A DNA stretch of 64,000 nt. It comes from Melampsora larici-populina 98AG31 (Eukaryota > Basidiomycota > Pucciniomycetes > Pucciniales > Melampsoraceae). This document shows positions 1 to 10,453 of the stretch, piece after piece. Where the stretch lies: positions 258,480 to 322,479 of the forward strand of contig NW_006768771.1 in the NCBI RefSeq assembly GCF_000204055.1, given 5' to 3'. The notes under the pieces were generated by a model, which was not told the origin of the DNA, did not search any database, and saw only the letters and a program-made list of their open reading frames with translations. The translations under genes and the position numbers were made by a program. The stretch's first letter is position 1; every line of letters starts with the position of its first letter.

Positions 1-968
1 TTACAAGTACAATCCATATACCAAACAGTTTAGAATGGCTTACAATATCAATGGTTGAAAGAAGTAAAATATTGTGTGATGTTGTATGTGAAATGTGTGA
101 GGATGTGAAAAATACAGTGAGCGCGGCGGGCTGCCCATGTTGCTCTAGTTACAGATTATCTATAAACATTTAACATGTGATTGAAACTTACACAAGTGAA
201 GCAGCTCATTAGTAACATTTACATCTATACATAGCACATCATTTATAATCGAATCAATTATTACTCATCATTGTTAATAAGAAAACCATTAAGATAAATT
301 GAATCACTGCAAGATCAGCTTATTGGTAAACTTCACAGTAGCATCTCACAGCAAAATTGATCATACTAAAAGACTTGGCAGAGAAGGATTGCATAAGAAA
401 GCTGGGTATATGAGCAATGAATCACTTGTAGAAGATTTACATATCACATTACATCATACTACATGTTTGTACTAGCTAAAATGGCTCAAAATGGTGAAAC
501 ATTTCAGTCATATATTTGGTTTTTCAAAGCTGTTGACCATTATTAATTGTAAAATCAGCTATATAAGGCTTGGACTTTGTCCCACTTTTGTATTTTTCCC
601 TTTCTTCTTCATCTATGATAAAGTGTTACCACAGTCCTAGTTCATTTAAACTGCCCTTATTAATCAATAAGAGAATTTGTTTTATTGGTCTTATAAGCTA
701 AAAGCTTCATTTGGAATAACACTTTTGTGTTGAGAATTTCTCTGGTGCCTTTTTATCAAGATACTTTTCTCTTTTATCATAGTCCTGGTTATTTTTCTCT
801 GCTATCAGGAGACTTGAATCACAAAGTCCAGTTCGTTAAAGATTCTCAGAAAGAGCAGTCTCAGACACCTTCTGTAAAGGAATTATATTTACAGATTATA
901 CTCTTTCAAGGACTGTATAGCCCTTGTTGTGCTATCAGTACCACATTGTTTGAGAGACTTAATGGTAA
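1..968 (+). repeat. Diverged LTR-like sequence, related to the gypsy LTR at about 3.1-4.66 kb
   Basis: This stretch has no credible gene. It shares short blocks in the same order with the end of the LTR that precedes the gypsy element at 4.66 kb, including TTTCTCTGGTGCCTTTT near 738 and again near 4491, followed by a TCTCTG-TATCA block in both. The shared end (CCACATTG near 941 versus CTACATATTG near 4655) suggests an old LTR or solo LTR. No primer-binding site follows it. The left boundary lies outside the window or is unrecognisable. It was later hit by the element at 978-2693. Confidence 0.4.
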
Positions 969-977
969 ATTGGCTAA

Positions 978-2693
978 GGATCCCACTATTTAGCGCCCTC
1001 GGAGCAGTATCCGGCGCCCCTTCTCGGGTCGGACACCAGGCTACAAACCTTTCTGGCGCCCCTTCCTACAAAAAGGGGCTCCTTATTTGATCATAAGGGG
1101 CACCCACGATCTTTACTTCATCTCCTCTATTTATCCTCCATTGATCTTGGTCAGTCAAGGATTTCCTCTTTTGTACACGTAGACAACACCAATCTAACTA
1201 TCTGAAGTAAGCAAAGTCGATACAGAGCCATTGTCACTTTGATAAAAGTGCAACAAGCTGAGCTCGATGAACACCCAAGACCGTATGCATTGCATAAACA
1301 TATCTCAATTAGTCAACCAACAAGTCGCTCATCATCTCCTAGCTTTCAAGATGATCATTCCTTTACTTGAAAACCCCACTGATGATTCAGTCCAGATTGC
1401 GGTTGGTTTCACCAAAGAAGTTGGTGCTTTCTTTTCGGAGGCTGAACCTAAAGCCAATAACAGTGTTTATGAACGATCCCGTTCAATATTACATGAAGCT
1501 ACTATTAGCAAACGAGTTCAATACATGATTGAAGTCTTATTTCAAGTTTGTAAGTATTGATTCAAGGATAATCCAGTCTTGCCTGAAGGATTGGATCCTG
1601 TTCAAGAGGACAATATCATTACTCATCATACCAGAGGCAGAAAACAAAACAAAACAAAACAAAAGGACACAAACTACAAAAACAAACATACCACAACTGT
1701 AGAGTGTCCAACATAAGAAACAGACTATCAATCCTGATTTATTGAATTCACAAAGTAAGGAAGAAGATTCATTGATATGGACTTTCAAGCTGTCTGATCT
1801 GATTTGTGACATGGTTTGCAGAGCGAGCTCGATATGCTTGAGCTTTAGCCTTGTAAGAGTTGAAGTGAAAAACTTTGAGATGATTCCAGACCACAAGAGG
1901 ATCATGAACAATTTGCATATCTCTAGTAGTTGGATCTCTAACAGTTAGTTCATCTCCGACATGTTCATCATTGACTCCATCACCAAATTGAGAATCGAAG
2001 TCGTAATGTGAAATTTGATTTTCTTCTGTTTCTCATCAGTAAGAGATTCATCTCGATGGACCTTCCTGTCTATTTAGTCTCCATATTGTAAAGATTTGAT
2101 AGCTTCATGAAAAAGAAGACTGGGAGAAAGTGGAACAATGGTAGGTAATGCAAGTGAACAAAGGCCTGAAGAGCTCTTTACAGTTTGTCAGGTGATGATG
2201 ATGATTGAAAAAAACGAGTTGGATTTGGTAAAGGACAGGGTTCATGAGAGCAAAAGTTTTGTCTTCCGGATCTGCCTCTTATCTCTATAGGTTGTTGTGT
2301 AGTGTGTTGTTGGGGTGGGTATGGTTGTTTGAAGTGGTGATCAGTGGGTGAAAGGGATAGAAGAAAAAATTGGACAAGGGAAGAAAGTGCGAGGGAGAGG
2401 GCGCAAGGGGCTTACGTTAAGCTTGGTTCCATGGCTTGAAGGGCCAATGTCCGTGCATGCAAAGGGCCGGTCCGGGCACAAAACAATTTAGGTGCCCTTT
2501 TGTTTGTTTTGATGATATTTGCAGCCCCATCAAGGATGGAAGGGCACCAAATAGGTCAACTAACAGTTTAATTGGGGCTCATTTGTGAGTTTGTGCCCTC
2601 TTAGGGAGTTGGGTGTCAGCGGGTCACACGGGTTTTGGTGAAAACCCGGGGGGCTCCGGATATCAGCCAAGGGGGCGCTAAATAGTGGGATCC
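978..2693. mobile_element. Pack-MULE-like non-autonomous DNA transposon (1716 bp)
   Basis: Both ends carry an inverted repeat starting GGATCCCACTATTTAGCGCC. The first 21 bases match exactly and similarity continues for about 45 bases (TATCCGG-GCCCC). The element is bounded by a perfect 9-bp direct repeat ATTGGCTAA at 969-977 and 2694-2702. A 9-bp target duplication with long inverted ends is typical of Mutator-like (MULE) elements. No transposase is present. Instead the interior holds a fragment of a host splicing-factor gene (see 1267-1700), as in Pack-MULEs. The rest of the interior (1700-2640) shows no gene. hAT is less likely because its duplication is 8 bp. Confidence 0.75.
1267..1700 (+). 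pseudogene. Captured fragment of pre-mRNA splicing factor CWC22 (MIF4G domain)
   Basis: The frame reads a segment recognisable from CWC22, a spliceosome-associated protein with a MIF4G domain. Visible blocks are QLVNQQVAHHLLAF, then ENPTDDSVQIAVGF, then SKRVQYMIEVLFQV, then, past an in-frame TGA at 1558-1560, FKDNPVLPEGLD followed by a DNIITH block. These match the family in order and spacing but cover only part of the MIF4G domain; the N-terminus and the MA3 domain are missing. The family has RKD-type residues where this copy reads CKY-stop, which fits C-to-T changes (CGT to TGT, CGA to TGA). No start codon can be assigned. The fragment lies inside the inverted-repeat element at 978-2693, so it was probably carried here. 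It is not expected to make a working splicing factor. Confidence 0.75.
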
Positions 2694-2754
2694 ATTGGCT
2701 AAACTACCAAATAATAATCATCCTAGTAAGTTCGTAATATCAACTAAATAAAAG

Positions 2755-3090
2755 ATTTTGTCTGAACTGACAAAAGTACGGTAGATTCCCGCAAATTGAC
2801 AAGACTCAGGAAGTTCACCTTAGAGCAGAACCTGCGGCCAGTTGTCAATATCTTATGCAAATCTCTTCCAGGAGACATTGCTACAAGGATTTTGAAGTTT
2901 TTGGATCCCAGTGGTGGACCATGAGGCAGTACCTCCGGATACAATGCTCAAACAGGCATCCCTGTACATGCGGAGCCCGTCTATCACTACAACAAGAAAA
3001 AAGCCAAGACCCTGGACTACAACACCCACGAGAACCTGCCACGCCTTTGTGGTGATCTATATATGGGATCAATCAAAGAATTCATCATTA
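2755..3090 (+). pseudogene. Unrecognised decayed coding fragment
   Basis: A plus frame reads about 100 residues with protein-like composition (for example LPGDIATRILKFLDPSGGP near 2866-2922), then one TGA and a further stretch containing HAEPVYHYNKKKAKT. I do not recognise the family. It sits between the Pack-MULE-like element and the gypsy LTR, has no start, and is probably a remnant of a host or transposon gene. Two overlapping minus frames look like shadows. Confidence 0.3.
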
Positions 3091-3120
3091 GTTAGTTTCC
3101 CAAGTTATGAGAAAACTTCA

Positions 3121-4658
3121 GTGTAGCAGAAAATTCAAAATGGGGGTTTTAGATCAATTGAAGCTCTTCTAGGCTTATGTGTTGGTCATTCGGTCAAGAT
3201 TATGTCATCATATTTCACAAAGATCATTACAATCATCATAGTTTATTCACAATCATATTGCAAGAAGGCAGAACAGAAAAAGATAAGAACAATTCAAAAA
3301 TATAGGTATACAGGCTTGGAAATGGGTTTTAGGGTAGTAATATTAGGTTTATAAGTTTTTTTTAGGTTAGAATATGAAAGAACAACACTGTATTATACTG
3401 CAACAACTTTAATCTCAAAGTTTGATAAGGAGAAACACAAGTTATTAGAGGAAAGGTACTTTTGTAAGGATGGTAAACAAGGGTTATACGTGTAATTTAC
3501 ATATGTAATGGTGGTAGTAGTGAAATTTAGGGTTGTCAAGAGGATTTTCTGGGATTATTAAGGTTATAGAGGATGATTTCATATAACATGAGCAAGAAAG
3601 AAGGAGTAACAGCTGTGAAAAGTAGTGAAAATGGGTGAATTTTGTTGAAAATGAAGGTTTTCAGCGTATGACATATGCCAAATAACATCCAATTGTGATG
3701 GTAGATAGCTCATTCAATGCAAAAGAGTGGATCACATAATGTATAAGCTTCAAATCACTAGTAGTGGAGGTGTATAAACAAAGTTATAAGGGAAATAAGA
3801 AATTGGTGTGAACTTTGAATTTACAGTCACAAGCATACATGTAACACTAAAACCCTTAACTTTACAGCTCAATAACTCAGTCATCACTCATCAGAAACAC
3901 ATGATATGGCACCATTTATTGATCAGCATCACAACCTCTACAAGATACACTTTAGTAATCCAAAATTGGACCCCATCTGAAAAAATTTGTAATCTCAAAA
4001 ACTGGGTTTCAGCTAGTTTACAAGGAAAAAAACACCTGTATTCATCATAAGAAGTGCTGTACATCATATAACTACATCATTGATCACTTTTGGCTGTGTG
4101 AATTACATCATACATTAGTGATCATTACATTGCGTCATCATATGGTCTTTAGGGTTCTTCAGGCAGATTTGGCTGTTTTTGAGGCTGTTGACTATTGTAG
4201 GAGTTTTTACATGTGGATATAAATACTCTCTGATGATTTTGGGATTGTTGTTTCCTTTTCTGCATCTTATCCCTTTGTTGTAGTGTTATAAATCATTATT
4301 TATTTACTACATTTGTACCAAGATCACTTAAATACGGCCTTTCAAAACAAGGAGAAATTTATTTATGTGTGTTCAAGGCTATAAGTCTCTTTGGGAATAA
4401 TACTGACAACAGTATTGCTAGTAATAAAAATTGTTTGTAGACCTTTGCGCTTAAGATCTGGAATAGTACTTATACAAGTACTGAGAACATTTCTCTGGTG
4501 CCTTTTATCTATTTCTCTGTTATCACAAAGTGGTCAGCAAGTGCCCTTGTGCTGGTTTCCTTGAAGAAGGCAGTCTTTAGGCAACTTCTACTATTCTTAC
4601 GTAGTAGATTATCCCTTCTTAGGCATTGTAAAGCTCTTGTTGAGCTTTAAATACTACA
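3121..4658 (+). repeat. 5' LTR of the interrupted Ty3/gypsy element (start approximate)
   Basis: The right end is set by ACTACA at 4658 directly before a primer-binding-site-like sequence. The left end is uncertain; a TGTAG at 3121 is a possible start. The interval is AT-rich, without a convincing gene, and its last 400 bases resemble the LTR-like sequence at 1-968. No matching 3' LTR was found after the integrase remnant that ends near 34690, so the left boundary could not be checked by pairing. Confidence 0.4.
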
Positions 4659-4661
4659 TAT

Positions 4662-4679
4662 TGGTGACTCCGCTGGGGC
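4662..4679 (+). other. Retrotransposon primer-binding site
   Basis: TGGTGACTCCGCTGGGGC lies three bases after the LTR end. It has the TGG start and layout of a gypsy primer-binding site that pairs with a tRNA 3' end, and resembles arginine-tRNA-type sites of some gypsy elements. The tRNA assignment is an inference. Confidence 0.5.
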
Positions 4680-5049
4680 TTTTACTTTCAACAAGCAACA
4701 GCCGTCATTTATATTTAATAATTCCCTTAATCATTATCTTAAAACATCCACAATTTATTATTAAAATTAACTATCAAATTAACAATAAATCAAAACTCAA
4801 CATTTCAAAATACAACTATTATCATCAAGAATTAATTATAATTAATCAATTCATATCAAAATTAATCATATATATACTATTCAACAATAATTCATCTTTG
4901 AAATTCATAATATAATTCAAAAACCATGCATATCTTTAAAATAATTACCACCTTCAAAATCATCAATATTCTGAGTTGTCTTTATTCAATAACATATTTC
5001 ATTATATCAAAAGAATAATCTGTCTTCAGTTATTCAAATTCATCATCAA

Positions 5050-6064
5050 GAAGTAGCAGATGAGGGAGATTCAGAATTAGATCTACCACCAACATCTCAT
5101 TATAAAAGAACTTCATGTGCAAGCAAAACTTATGTTCAAGAAAATCTTCTTAATTATTCCACATCTTCACCATCTGGATCTTTACCACCACCTCCAGGAC
5201 CTGCTTCAAGATCAACAATTTGTGGAAAACAACATGAAGAAACTGTGTCTGAGGATCCAAGACCTCCTACAGCAATTATTGGCTTTAGAGAACAGGAAGC
5301 ATTATTACCCTCTGACCAGGAGGAAGAACCTGATTGGCAATAACAGTTTTTTAATCAACAACCATATTATTTACAAAGAGAGAAAGAAATGGCTGATATG
5401 ATAAATTTAATAAGAATTAAGGAAGAAAATGGGAAGAAGGAAAAGAGTGACGAGGTTATTAAGGTTGTGAAGAAAGGAAAAGGAAAGAATATAACAAAGA
5501 AGATTGTTAAAGAAGAAGAAAGTGATGGGGATTCTAGCACCTCAAGTAGTTCAAGTGATGAATCAAGTTCTACTCCAGAAGAAAGTGATGAAGATAAAAA
5601 TAATGAAAGGTGTAGAAGTCATATGAAACCACAAAAAATTGACAATTCTGACACAAGTGTGAGATTTGAAGTTGGAGGAAATGTCAAGAAGTTTATTATC
5701 AATTTGGTGCTTCAGAACTTGATATGGTTAGACAATTTACCAGTCTTGTTGTTGGAGAGGAACTTGAGGAAGAAATACATGATATGGAAGGATGGGGAGC
5801 GGGAGAATGGAGTTGGAAGAAGGTTAAAGAACAATTAATTGCAAGATATCAGACTACCACGCAGCAGCCAAGATATTCTATTGATCCTTTAAGGACTTTA
5901 TCTCAAAGGACTATGAGAAATGGAGGTGTTATGTGGAAAATTGAATATCAAACTTTTAGAATTAACTTTGATAAGATTCATCAATATTTGGCTAGACATG
6001 ATTTTATGGATTCAAATGACAAAGAGGTGGCACAGTATTTTTATAAACACCAGCTCCATTCTCG
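5050..6064 (+). pseudogene. gag, N-terminal part, of the interrupted gypsy element
   Basis: An open stretch from about 5050 reads a proline- and serine-rich leader, a TAA at about 5341 (context W-Q-stop-Q, compatible with CAA to TAA), then a lysine- and glutamate-rich segment and a serine tract (5533-5590). At about 5690 the frame shifts by one base: FEVGGNVKKF continues in the next frame as YYQFGASELDMVRQF and then EEEIHDMEGWGAGEW, a capsid-like region. The frame runs to YKHQLHS, where the inverted end of the Tnp2-type transposon begins. The protein would form the particle of the retroelement; this copy is dead. Confidence 0.6.
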
Positions 6065-6089
6065 TGTAGCACGTCGACGTGCACACACG
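6065..6089 (+). repeat. Left terminal inverted repeat of giant transposon copy 1
   Basis: The 25 bases match the reverse complement of 18676-18700 exactly. They contain the perfect palindrome GCACGTCGACGTGC, so each end can fold on itself or be bound by a dimer. Confidence 0.9.
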
Positions 6090-6946
6090 AAGAATGTCCT
6101 GTAGAAGCGTGATACAAGCTTCGAACAGGTCTTTAGAAAACAGCTAGGACTCCCTTTGTTGAATCAATCAGACGGTGAGACCGTAAGAGACATAGGGAGT
6201 CTGAGGTGTCTGATCTTGTCTGTTCAGCGTGTTGTCTGCGACAACGGCTAACGGCTGTGCCGGGCACGTCACCAGTTTGGTTTCTTACAAAATACCTCGA
6301 CTATCTGATTGAACAGTTGAAAAGCTTGCCTTTGAGTCCTACCATAGACATCTGTGGACTATCACCTGTCTTGCGAGCAGTTTCAGTTTCTGTTTCAGTG
6401 ACCTGAAGTTGAACAGAGCGGTCACAATGTCTTAGGCAATATATACCAACAAAACTGCATAAACAGCAATGTGATGCTCGCAAATGTGTCTTAGAATCGA
6501 AAGAAACTGACCACCTGTGGCATGTTCTCATATTCGGTTTCTGTTGGTGAGGAAGTTCAACAGAACATTCTTGAATTTATATGAGATAAAGCCGCACACA
6601 CAGCGGTCGTTTGAATCTGACTCTCGCCTAGGCACTTGATGTTATCACGGCAAACGAGTCTTAGCTTCAACAGAAACCTCTCTTCAATGTTGATCAACAA
6701 AAACTACAAACCTTTGGCTTGCCCGCCCACCTATTCCGAGGTACCTTGAGACATACCATCGTGCTTTCATCACATATTTATATTGTGGTCTCTTGCTCTC
6801 GTGTGGGCTTCAAACTCACAAGACTTGTTGATTTCCTTGTGATCATCCGCACACATCATTCTTTGATCTGAATAAGTTCATTTTCATTTTCCAAATCGTC
6901 GTATATTGCTACAAAAGATTCCATTTCATTGCTACATAAATTCAAA
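6090..6946. other. Left subterminal region of giant transposon, no gene seen
   Basis: No convincing coding frame. It probably contains the promoter and 5' leader of gene A and subterminal transposase sites. Short imperfect repeats such as GTTTCAGTTTCTGTTTCAGT (6379-6398) are present. I see no clear similarity to the matching region of copy 2 (57819-58923). Confidence 0.4.
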
Positions 6947-8666
6947 ATGCCTCTCAACCCTTACAAAACTTCACCATATCACTCAAAGAGTGTTAAGAGA
7001 TGGCAACATCTTGTTCGTAAAAACGCGTCTCTTCGCACTATGTCGAAATATGAGATGACTATTGTTCATGTGAGTTTTTCTTACATTCAAGCCATAACCA
7101 TCCTTTCCGATTATTCCTGTCTGATTATCTTCTATATTTTCCGTTAGTCTCTTGTTCGCCGACACCTCCGTGTCTTGATGGGCCGAGAGTCCAATCAAGC
7201 ACCCATCCCACCCTCGCTTTCAGGACCTGAGAAAGAGGGTTTGCTCGAACGGTTCCCGGAAGGCGATCCAATGCCTGTCGGCTGGTCTGTCCCTCTAATC
7301 AACAATACAGACCTTGTGAAGACTGGCCCTCACATAAGCAACGAGGAGTTTCGAGAAGTCGAGAACAAATTGATGTGATGGGGGCTCAGACGTTTTTCAT
7401 TTGACTGGGAGGCGGACCTAGAAGCCCCGGTGAACGTCTTGGCCCGCGAAGTATTATGGAATTTGTTTTATCACGCAATCAGACATCGTGCTTATCGCTT
7501 CACTATTAACGAACACCTTCTCAGGCGCCAAATTGTCTTGCCTGTCATCTTGGAACAATTCAATCTCCTCGCTCGGAAGTATAAAGATCAATGCAACAAC
7601 CCAGAGGTACTTGAGTATCACTACGTAGTTGCCCAGAAAAAAAAGGTCAGCAAGTAATCTATTTTTTTTCAAATTCATGGTGCTGACTAAGTTCTGAGAA
7701 CAGGTTTTGGAACAATATCGGGCTTACATGATCAAATCGGGTGCTAGTCCTCGCTTGGTGTCCATCTTTCAGCCTAGAAACTACTCCCTTCTCGGAGATT
7801 TCTTCGAAGTCAAAGTTTCGGCCGCGATCACTTCCGTCAATGAAGTACACTTCTTGGTACCTAAATGGTGGTCTAAGGATACCTTGTCGTTCATCGAGAC
7901 GATTGAGAAACATGTCCACTTTAATTCAACCTCTCGCAGCGATTATCCCGGAACGATTCGACCTGCTCACAAGTACATACCCACGGACTCAAAGGATTAC
8001 GGTGTCGTAACTCGTCACCTTCCTTCCGATATGTATAGCAACGATTTCGAAGGTTCCTTACTACCAGCTGAGCTGTCAGACCTCAAGATGAAGGCTCCTG
8101 TCTTGCCGGACCTTCTCCACATGGAGTTAATCTTCCCTGTTTCTTGAATCGATTTCTTTCCACATCTACAAATTGATGGAGACGCGGGAAACGATTATTA
8201 CACAAGTGACGAAGATGTGTCTGATGTAGAGCTTGAAGACAATTCCGAGATAGATTCCAAAACACACCCGTCTGATACTACTAGACTCCAAGATGAAATC
8301 GAGAGCTTAAAGGGCGACTTACAAAAATCGAACAACACTCTTTTGGAGTTCCAAAACCAAATACAACAGTTGATGCCCATACGCTTGGAAGAATTGATGA
8401 AAGCAAAGGAAGACATCAATATTATCAAGGCGAAGCTTGATTCGTTGCAGAACGTGGGAGGAGGTGCTCAACTCGAAAATTCCGAAGCTGAAGTGCAAGG
8501 AGTTGGTCAACTCAAAAATTCCGAATCTGAAGTGCAAGCTGGTGCTCAATTCAACACTGCCGAAACTGAAGTGGATGTGGGAGGAGGTGCTCAACTCGAT
8601 ACTTCCGAAAGTGAAGAACTTGATGTTCCACAACCTATGCACTTGAGCATTGAAAGCTCTCTCTGA
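6947..8666 (+). pseudogene. Accessory gene A of giant transposon, copy 1 (broken by stops)
   Basis: Three exons (6947-7069, 7148-7645, 7704-8666) with GT..AG introns at the same positions as the open copy at 58924-60498; the first two exons have the same lengths (123 and 498 bases). The protein starts MPLNPYKTSPYHSK, has a central conserved region (LRRFSFDWEA, then SIFQPRNYSLLGDFFEVKV, then YGVVTRHLPSDMYS) and an acidic, coiled-coil-like C-terminus with four imperfect repeats of an AQL-(N/D)-(S/T)-(S/A)-E type (8455-8615). A TGA at 7376-7378 stands where copy 2 has CGT for Arg (compatible with CGA to TGA), and a second TGA is at 8145-8147. I do not recognise the family. Its place in both copies suggests a role in transposition, for example DNA binding. 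Expression would need readthrough. Confidence 0.75.
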
Positions 8667-8984
8667 GATCGACTGCACTCTGTTACCGGCAACGTTGATA
8701 TTGAGTTGACAATGGAATTTTCTTTGATTAAAAATTATGTATCTATCCCCCCATCATGTTTTCTCCACTCCGATACAAAGTCTTGTACAGCCCATCTGTG
8801 TAACGGGTCCTCAGGTCAAGCACATGCAACCATGTTGTTTTCTGGTTTGACTGATTTCTTGGAGCGCTTGGTTTCCAAATGTTTTATCAATTGAAAGATG
8901 TTTGTGATGTGAAATTTGGCTGCGAAATTTGATTGATGTGATGTTATGGTCTTATGATAATGAATATTACCTCGACAATTCTGC

Positions 8985-9750
8985 ATGCCAACTTCCCGAG
9001 CTCCAGGTGCTCGTTGTTCTAATCTTGTGCATATGTATCAATTGCCTTCAATTCATCAGAATCTTTATTGTCTTGTTTGAATCCAGCATTTTTTTCTTTT
9101 TGCTCTGCTTCTCGTTATTCTTTTTGGTGTGTGCTTTCTCACTATTTGTGGTACTAGAGTCTCCATGGGGACCTGAAGTGGGATCCTCTATATTCGACCG
9201 AGGGCTTTATGGGGCAGATTTAAAACTATCCGTATTGCCAGAATGTTCCTGTGGCAAGTTCATAGTCGAAGGATCCTCTTCGAGATCCACATCGTCTCTA
9301 ATCTGGTTCTTTCCAGTTCAGATCATGGTGGGATTCATGGGAACTCATCTCAAATGAATCCTTTGTGACTGAAGGAGTCTGTGTTGGACTCTGCGTGACC
9401 TTTTTTGGATCTTGTTGATCACCCTCCAATTTTTTCTCTACATATCCATCATGCTTCTTCTCTTTGACCCATGTATTTAATCCAGGTGATTCTCTTGGCG
9501 ATTCCATCTTCACTGGATAATCCACACCTTCTGAACCTCATCCCTCTGGGTTGGTTGTTTCCACGATGACAAGATCCTTCTTTGATCCGACAAGCTTTGG
9601 CATGCCAGTTTCTTTGAAAGCCTCGCTATCAGGACTGCCGCGCAATATTTCCAGACGTATACCCTCTCTGGGAGTGGATACTTGCAGCTTCGCGATTACT
9701 CCTCTTGCGCGCGACGCTTGCTCTGCGTTTTCAAGTTTATGCTCCTAGCC
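8985..9750 (-). pseudogene. Remnant gene C in giant transposon, unrecognised
   Basis: A minus-strand frame has clear protein-like composition in pieces: HKLENAEQASRARGVIAKLQ, then GSPDSEAFKETGMPKLV, then (after a TGA at 9538-9540) a charged segment with VKEKKHDGYVEKKLEGDQQD, a shift near 9300, then DDVDLEEDPSTMNLPQE, a TAA near 9207, and a Lys-rich end at about 9000. Three of the breaks are compatible with C-to-T changes (Arg or Gln codons to stop). No family is recognised. It lies between genes A and B of copy 1 only; copy 2 has about 1.07 kb of other sequence there. The hydrophobic plus-strand frame at 8929-9357 is its shadow. Confidence 0.45.
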
Positions 9751-9779
9751 ATCGAAACTCCCCCCAAGATGCTGGGTTG

Positions 9780-10100
9780 GATCCTACAACTCAGCTGTCT
9801 GATATTCTAGAAGGCTATTCGGGGGCAACCCCTTCAGGAGATGTAGTCGAGCAAGGGAATTTTTGGTTCCGCCCGCATGTATAGGAAAGTGGAGGCCGAT
9901 GCATATTGAGAACCTAGGCTTTACAAGTTTGGTGGTGATCAGTGGGAAACATCAATTTATCGATTTAATGATCCGATACCTCAGTGGTTGTGAGAGGGCT
10001 TTTTCAGCCACATCAATGGTGGTCATCAAGATCGAGTTCTCAGAAATCTCTTTGAAACAAATATCGAGGTTGTGGAGGTTTCAGAGCAGCGTTAGATAAA
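9780..10100 (+). pseudogene. Remnant gene D in giant transposon, unrecognised
   Basis: The plus strand reads TQLSDILEGYSGATPSGDVV, then after a frameshift near 9880 RLYKFGGDQWETSIYRFND and EGFFSHINGGHQDRVLRNLF. Two in-frame TGA codons (9907-9909 and 9991-9993) stand where Arg (CGA) would fit, and a TAG follows at 10093. The composition is strongly coding, but I cannot name the family. The beginning overlaps the start of remnant C on the other strand, so the two meet head to head. A short frame at 10143-10337 may be a further piece; this is not supported by any motif. Confidence 0.4.
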
Positions 10101-10453
10101 TTTGATCATGCATTTCTTTTACAAGGGTGGATATGATCGAAGTTGAAGGACACCAGTAACGGTACTGGTGTGTTTGACCAAGTTTTAAACGTGGCTGTGC
10201 TTGTGGTGGACAGTCCACAGGTGAGAACTGTTTGTCGAACAGCCCAAATAGGAAGACTGATAACATATTTGTTGGTGGGTTCTGTAGCCGGCTCTGTATT
10301 GCCACATCAGCTCTTACGAATTGTTCAAGAGCTGTGAATTTCGCCTATTCCTCCTTTATTTCAGTGTAACATATCTCTTCAAAGCCTCTTTATTTTTTTC
10401 TCACTTCAAACTACATTCACTTGGATTTACTTATTTCGTGTATATTTTTAATC

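Noticed and set aside
4637..4915. 92-codon plus frame directly after the gypsy LTR
   Set aside because: Ile/Asn/Lys-rich from AT-rich leader sequence, overlaps the primer-binding site; the real gag frame starts later.
8929..9357. Hydrophobic plus-strand frame (Phe/Leu/Cys-rich, could look like a membrane protein)
   Set aside because: It lies opposite a minus-strand Lys-rich coding remnant; the hydrophobic run is the mirror of AAA/AAG codons.
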